This document shows, in pieces, positions 58,801 through 64,000 of a stretch of 64,000 nt of DNA (its first letter is position 1; every line of letters starts with the position of its first letter). The notes under the pieces were generated by a model, which was not told the DNA's origin, searched no databases, and saw only the letters and a list, made by a program, of their open reading frames with translations. The stretch is from Turbatrix aceti. Its lineage: Eukaryota; Nematoda; Chromadorea; Rhabditida; Panagrolaimidae. A program made the translations under genes and the position numbers. The DNA is taken from assembly GCA_963969345.1 (NCBI GenBank), contig OZ017770.1:3047246-3111245 (forward strand), in the 5' to 3' direction.

Positions 58801-59304
58801 TGCGGAAGTTCGTCGACAATCTGCCCCAGGATAAGTCGGAATCTTCAATTCCGTATTTGGTTTCGGCAAAGACGGAGCAGCCGGGTTGCCGAAAGTCATT
58901 GGATAATTGTTGAAAGCCCGTCGCTTGGCTTCATCAAGGAACGTCAGCAAACCGTTAGGATCAGGCTGGGGAGGGATGACAAACGGACAATGCTGAGAGT
59001 GAACGCTGATGGGTGTCGGAGCAGGCACGGAATCGTTTCCTTCGCCGTTTTCCGCATCCATAGAGCGATTCTGAGGCGGAAGATCGGTCGAACTTACAAG
59101 GTCGACTTCGTCCATGCTTTCGTCATCGGTTTGGCTGTGAGCGCCGCCACTCGTCGGGGTAACCAGACTGTTTTTGGCCTTAGGAGATACGCCTTTGGAG
59201 TCATCGTTGTTGTTGGAATCGTGGAGATAGTTAGATTTGTCTTTGAGATCCAGGCACTCGTTGTACCGCTTCAATAGCATCATGTCATCCCTTTTTAAGT
59301 CCAT
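55889..59304 (-). CDS. ETS-domain transcription factor, ELF1/2/4 (Drosophila E74) subfamily
   Basis: Five exons (58717-59304, 58140-58605, 56454-56972, 56143-56335, 55889-56093) encode 656 residues. The ETS domain is C-terminal, about residues 525-610: [40 protein letters not shown], the recognition helix [19 protein letters not shown], and [11 protein letters not shown]. KGIFKxVDSKxVSRLWG and [21 protein letters not shown] are diagnostic for ELF1/2/4/E74 rather than ETS1, ELK or SPDEF. The long N-terminal part is Ser/Pro/Ala/Asn-rich and disordered. An acceptor-like TTTTAG lies 6 nt before the ATG, so an upstream exon is likely. Intron 2 (56973-58139) is unusually long for this window. In insects E74 is an early ecdysone-response gene; whether that holds here is unknown. 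Confidence 0.94.
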
Positions 59305-60091
59305 GATGAACTAAAATTGAGCAAATTTAAAATGAATAAAAGACAAAATCACGCAAAAAATTAAAATAATTATTTTATAATAAATAAAAGGTTTATTCAC
59401 GAAATAATAAATACAAACGGCAGCAAACATGACAAAATCACTTTTTCTGACAGTCCGAAAGCACACGCCAGCGTATGTATTGGTCTCAGATGAGTTTATC
59501 CGCTCAGCGTTGACCGCCCTTGAGGCTATTCACCGTCCGGCTATTCCCATCACAGCTTCTCCTCTTTTCTGCTCGTAGCCTCCGCCTTCGTGTTCTTTTC
59601 GAGATACGTCAGCGATCAAAGTCGTGACATTTTTGTAGTTTTGGACTCCAAAGGGGTGGATCTAAAACATACAAGTGACCAACGGTTCTTCTTCGTGATT
59701 ATACGCGTTGCGCGTTGACAATTCCTCTTTCGTCAAAAAAGAAGTACAGACAAAGTAAAATACATCCTTTCAACTTTCTTTTCCCTTTGCATTTCACTGT
59801 TTGTCGAAGCGAAAGCTGCCCTAAAGATATCGTCAAGTTTTCCTCCCCTTTATGTTAGTGAAACCCGCCAAAAACGATAGCACGAATCATGCCTTGCCCT
59901 TCGAGTAAACACGTTTCCGTAAAGAAAAAAACGTGAATCCAAGGACCCGACGCCATCATGTTCGACCTCATTTGAGAAGTTCAGTCCCATGAAATTTTTA
60001 TTCAAAAATATAATAGAAGTACCCGTAATACAAGAGCAAACATAATTAATTCTGTCTAAGCGATAAACTAAAACGGATATGTATGCTCAAA
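59305..60091. other. Intergenic, ETS promoter side and RFT1 3' UTR
   Basis: Holds the presumed 5' region of the ETS gene and the 3' UTR of RFT1, with an AATAAA on the minus strand near 60000. No exon supported. Confidence 0.5.
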
Positions 60092-62169
60092 TCATGTGGA
60101 TTTGAGTTTGGGAAAATCAACGTCATGCAGTGTAACCCAGAGAAGCTGAAGAGCAAGCACGCCGCCAACCAGGACGTGACACACCATCCCGATAGACAGT
60201 TCAGCAAGTGTTACGGGAGCAAACTGAAAAAATTTAAATCTGAGATTTTTTCAAAATTCAGGAAAGAAACTAACGTGACCAGCGGTAATAAGAACCACGG
60301 CGCAAGCCGTGAGATTGGTTAAATAAGTGTTGCCAGGAATCAGTTCCCAGATCGAGATATCCAGGCTCTTCACGTTCGATGCGACGAAATAAAGGCTGAA
60401 AGATGAAATTACTCATTTTACTATGGAAAACAAAAAATTCACTTCATGAAAAATCGAACGCAGGAATTCAGACTGCTAGACAGGATGACACCAACACCAC
60501 CAAAAATACTTGCCAGCACAAATGTACTGGGGATCAGGAAAAGAATAACGGCAGACAAGGCGTAAGCATGCTTGCTCAGCTGAAAAACGCGCCAATAATG
60601 ATTGAATTCCAAAAAAAAATGTACAAACCGTAGAAGGCGTAAACGTCGAAACAGCATATCCCTCGGTGAGTCCATTCATCGACAGACAAACCAGGTAGAA
60701 GAGGTAAGCCTGCATTATGGGATATGCCTTTGCGCCAATATCAATGCCAGCGTAAATCTCAACAGCCAATTGAGAGAAGTTGAAGGAGAAAGTCAGGATA
60801 AACGTCGAAATGTACATAAGAATTTTCATGATATCCTTATAGGTCTTTGAAACTTTGGGGGTATGAGCATTAGCGAGGAAGAAAATTTCAGCACTCTCTT
60901 CGACAGGTGTCAAAACCACGCGAACAAAGATGCTGCAGAGACGCTCGACAATATCGTAGATTCCCTGTTCTTCCAGAGTCATGACCTTCGAAAAGGAAAT
61001 AATATAGGTGGCAAATTCGTTAGAATAAAGCTTCATGATAGCGTGAAATCCGTACGGCCGGAAAGCCCAGAGTTGGTTCAACGGAACACGTAAGGGTTTC
61101 CAAGTCGATTCATACTTCTGGGCAGCGTAATATTTGATCATCACTGCGTAGACAGTGGAAGATACAAGCTAAAAAACGTTTTCACTAATATACAAATTAA
61201 AAAAACAAGTAGCGTCAAGCCTCATATCCTGCTGCGTGAGAAGACAATTTTTTTTTTAAATCAAAAAGCGCAAAATCGTTAAATGACCCTCATCGGCACA
61301 GTTTACAGGGAACCGACCACGAAGAACAAAAGAAAACAGAAAAACCAACCTGCGCAATAATGTAGGCATTCGGACGAGTAGACACGCCACTTCTGAGCAT
61401 GTAAAGGACAAGTACGCGATTGACGACCAGCTGACAAGACACAACAGTCGCATGATATCCTTCGTATGCCGCCTTCTTCAACATAATCGCGCTTCTCTCG
61501 ACGAAGAGCTCAATGAACATGGAGAGTGCAAAGCCGTAGACGAGATTCTGGTAGTCGTCATCAAACTGAACGTCCGGTGAGCCGAGAAAACTCCAGAGAC
61601 TGACCAAGGGAACGGCCATGAGGACGGCAGCGTACTTACTAAAAAAACATATCATCTTACTTTCATGAAAGAAAATGAAAATAAAATCACGTACATAGAA
61701 TAGCCGAAAGCTGCTGCATGGCGAAGCGAACAGGTTGAACTGAGACACATCTTACGGAAGGGTTCACGAACCAGAAATCCAAGAGTAGTGTACAGGAGAG
61801 TGACCCTGAAATATGGCAACCATCAATAGTTGCTTTTAGAAAAAAAAATAGTACTCCGGTACACATCTGATCCGGCCACGCCCAACTTTAACCCTCGGTC
61901 ATTAGTTAACTTTTAATAAAAAAAATGGTCTCACCGGACATTCACCAGAGCATGCAACTCAAGAGTGGTATTGCGAATAATCAATGCACTAAGCAGGAAA
62001 CTGATGATACGAGCCATGAACTGCAAAAACACCGATTAGCTGGCCTACCAAAATAAAGGATATCACTTACTTGAGGAACGCAGTTCTGCTTCAGACGTTG
62101 GATAAACACCTGAATGGACCACGTGGAGGTTTCCGGTAGGGCCTCATTTTTTGGTGAGTGATCCGGCAT
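60092..62169 (-). CDS. rft1: RFT1 homologue (ER N-glycosylation lipid-linked oligosaccharide factor)
   Basis: RFT1 is an ER multi-pass membrane protein needed for the dolichol-linked oligosaccharide used in N-glycosylation, long proposed to flip Man5GlcNAc2-PP-dolichol. Eight exons (62071-62169, 61935-62020, 61695-61805, 61350-61638, 60629-61168, 60443-60579, 60275-60395, 60092-60223) encode 504 residues with about a dozen hydrophobic segments. Family landmarks: VNVRVTLLYTTLGFLVREPF, FIELFVERSA, EEQGIYDIVERLCSIFVRV, PVEESAEIFF, and SMNGLTEGYA. The MVF/MATE-like fold explains the pattern. All introns are short and in phase; length is slightly below the human protein (541). Confidence 0.95.
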
Positions 62170-63232
62170 TGGCAGTGATGATCAACAACGACAGCAACAC
62201 CACGATGCCGCGCCGATTCTAACGTAGAGACGTAAAGAAGAATACGTTGCAAAAAAGGAGAAAAACAGTTCGCGTTAGGAGTATCAAATAGTTAGCGTGC
62301 GCATTGCAACGTCGATCTGAAAAAAAACCGATGATTTTTTGTTGCAACTCATTTTGCAATTGTCGTTGGTGACGAAAGAGGGATTCGAACTCCTCATGCC
62401 ATCGGAAACTGGCTCCCCGCCTCCATAACAATTGGTGACTAGAGTGTAGGTAGAGGGCGTTCGTGCTGGTTCGTCTACTACGGCCGTAGGGTAGGCGAAC
62501 CAGCACGAACCAGCCCGGCCCGTAGCCACCCCCGGGCGCTCCCCTAAAAAATGTAAGTTTTAACGTTATTTTGAAGTTAAATGTGTTCATGTTTTTTAGG
62601 GGAGACAACTACGGTTGTCTAATAATGCAATTATCAACATTGCAGGCAATATCAAAATATGTAAGTTTATTTTAGGCTAACTTATTTAATACGTTGTGCA
62701 TTTTCAGGAAAAAAAGCAACCGAGATTGGCGACATTTCCGGATGCACTCCAAACTACATCCACAATGACGTCTACGCTTGCTGTTTTTGGTACATTTTGT
62801 TTTTGCCATCGATATTGTTATTTTTAATGACGAATGTTCAATTTTTAATCGTAATTTATTGTTTTTTTGGATTTTTCTGAATAAAATGCTTTGAAATTCT
62901 GATTGTCTGTCGCACAAGGGGTTTCTTTACCCCGTATGAGTATTTCTGGAGGGTTTCGTAGGGGGCTAAGATGTCATAAATTTTTTTATATATTTTTTTG
63001 TAAAAAAATCATGGATCAGTTCAGTTTTTATATTAACCGAAAAAAATGTATTTATATGCATATTATTTATGTAGCATCCCATGACGATATTACGCAGGAA
63101 CATTTGTTATATAAAAGCGATGTCTAGTTGACTAGAAAAGTATAAATACCGTAAGACAATCCCGCATTAACAACAAAAAAACAGTCCCGCGTATACATCA
63201 CTGGTAAAATAAAAACATTAATAAATAAGTTA
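62170..63232. other. Intergenic with a palindrome and a spliced, apparently non-coding unit
   Basis: Upstream of RFT1. It contains a 52-bp palindrome and, on the plus strand, two good introns (about 62550-62599 and 62659-62707) followed by AATAAA at 62880-62885, which suggests a short spliced transcript ending near 62900. No reading frame runs through all its exons; the longest candidate would be about 52 residues from an ATG in the middle block. Confidence 0.4.
62459..62510. repeat. 52-bp near-perfect palindrome
   Basis: Arms GTTCGTGCTGGTTCG (62459-62473) and CGAACCAGCACGAAC (62496-62510) are exact inverted copies of 15 bp, and the centre contains the palindrome CTACGGCCGTAG (62478-62489). 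Transcribed, it would fold into a tight hairpin. It could be a relic of a mobile element tip. Confidence 0.85.
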
Positions 63233-64000
63233 TTACGCGTTGCCCTTGGGAGTGTAGTAAAGCGTATCGATGGTAGCGTTCCATTTTTTGCCGATTTGTG
63301 TCAGAGGCATGTCTGGCGGCAAAACTTGGTATTCGTTGCTATTTGGTTTTGCAGCGGAAAAAATGTAGGATAACTAAAATTGTAAATGACAAAGTTGTGA
63401 TAAAGAACACAAAAACATACCGAAACAGATTGTGAGTTCTTCGATCGTGAAAGAATCACATTACGAAACATTTTTTCTACATTACGGACTGAAAATGGTA
63501 AAGTGGGTAAAAAAATCAGGACGAATGTAAAATGCCTACTTTTGGCATGTTGATTGAGGTAAAAATAGTGGGTTTTAGTCAGGATGGGATCAGTGGACGA
63601 ATCGTTGGTCATAGAAGCATAGGGCTTCAAATAAAACGGCAAAAGATCACGTTCCCTTAATCGACGAGAGATAGGCTTAATACCATGACTTAAATACGGC
63701 GCTTGGGGTCCATAGTTAAAAAGTTCAATTTTCTTGATAAAGCTTTTTGGAAAAAAACGTAGCACTGATACAGGCAGTTTAGGGAAGAATTTCATAGCAT
63801 TTACATTCTTGCACAGTTCGAGAACATAAGCGTCTTCTCGAATACAGACTACTGTCGCGATGTAGGTGACGGATGGCTTAGACAGCAACCTGATGCAATT
63901 AACGATGGATATATTGCTGGGCACTTCTACTATTTCGACCAGACGACGCGGAAGCTTTGAACTGTACACAAAAGGAAGAAAGTTGAATTGCTCTTTGTTG
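63233..64000 (-). CDS. Unknown protein, 3' part (runs off right edge)
   Basis: Three exons on the minus strand: 63540-64000 (open at the window edge), 63421-63488 and 63233-63373, joined in phase and ending in TAA after YYTPKGNA. About 223 residues are visible. The sequence is basic and rich in hydrophobic beta-type stretches (SVTYIATVVCIREDAYVLEL), with a distinctive GPQAPYLSHGIKPISRRLRE and a C-terminal IGKKWNATIDTLYYTPKG. No membrane segment or motif I can assign; a nuclear or mitochondrial housekeeping factor is possible but unproven. Confidence 0.6.

Noticed and set aside
62375..62450. tRNA-like T-arm (GAGTTCGAATCCCTC on the minus strand)
   Set aside because: Resembles a B box, but the T stem pairs poorly and no matching acceptor stem, D arm or anticodon arm was found; at most a decayed tRNA-derived sequence.

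Overview
This is a eukaryotic nuclear window, with protein-coding genes split by many short GT-AG introns (mostly about 40-120 nt, T-rich before TTTTAG or TTTCAG). Gene models below were assembled by hand from open frames, splice signals and intron phase; all complete multi-exon models close in frame. Compact genes, short introns, an astacin with a C-terminal ShKT domain, and acceptor-like sites just before several start codons point to a nematode or another small-genome ecdysozoan. An ELF/E74-type ETS factor and twin IL-17 genes suggest it is not a close relative of Caenorhabditis. That placement is inference.

Layout. 1-3.7 kb: the 3' part of a small membrane-protein gene and a complete Sec24 (minus strand). 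5.3-6.9 kb: an unknown plus-strand gene split by an 859-bp fold-back transposon with a 9-bp target duplication. 6.9-21 kb: a gene-poor tract surrounding one NET-family zinc-finger regulator (noc/elbow/TLP-1/ZNF503 type). 21-30 kb: a small tail-anchored protein, a secreted trypsin, cysteinyl-tRNA synthetase, UBE2K, COX17 and an astacin protease. 31.6-34.9 kb: an unknown signal-peptide membrane protein and a hAT-like 408-bp element. 34.9-47.4 kb: a KCC-type K-Cl cotransporter, the methionine-salvage enzyme APIP/MtnB and an MLCK/titin-type kinase with a long disordered tail. 48.5-53.4 kb: two IL-17-like cytokine genes on the plus strand with a DHHC palmitoyltransferase gene between them on the minus strand. 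54-62 kb: STARD7, an ELF/E74 ETS factor and RFT1. 63.2-64 kb: the 3' part of an unknown gene running off the right edge.

The genes are mostly unrelated housekeeping functions (COPII transport, ER glycosylation, translation, copper delivery, ubiquitin conjugation, lipid transport) with two developmental regulators. The most unusual features are the twin IL-17 genes whose first three exons and introns are almost identical while intron 3 and exon 4 have diverged; the transposon insertion that can be removed on paper to restore an open frame; the regulatory-looking desert around the NET gene; GC-AG and in-frame short introns; and a possible cassette exon inside the STARD7 lipid-binding domain. 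I saw no rRNA, convincing tRNA, CRISPR array or prokaryotic operon.
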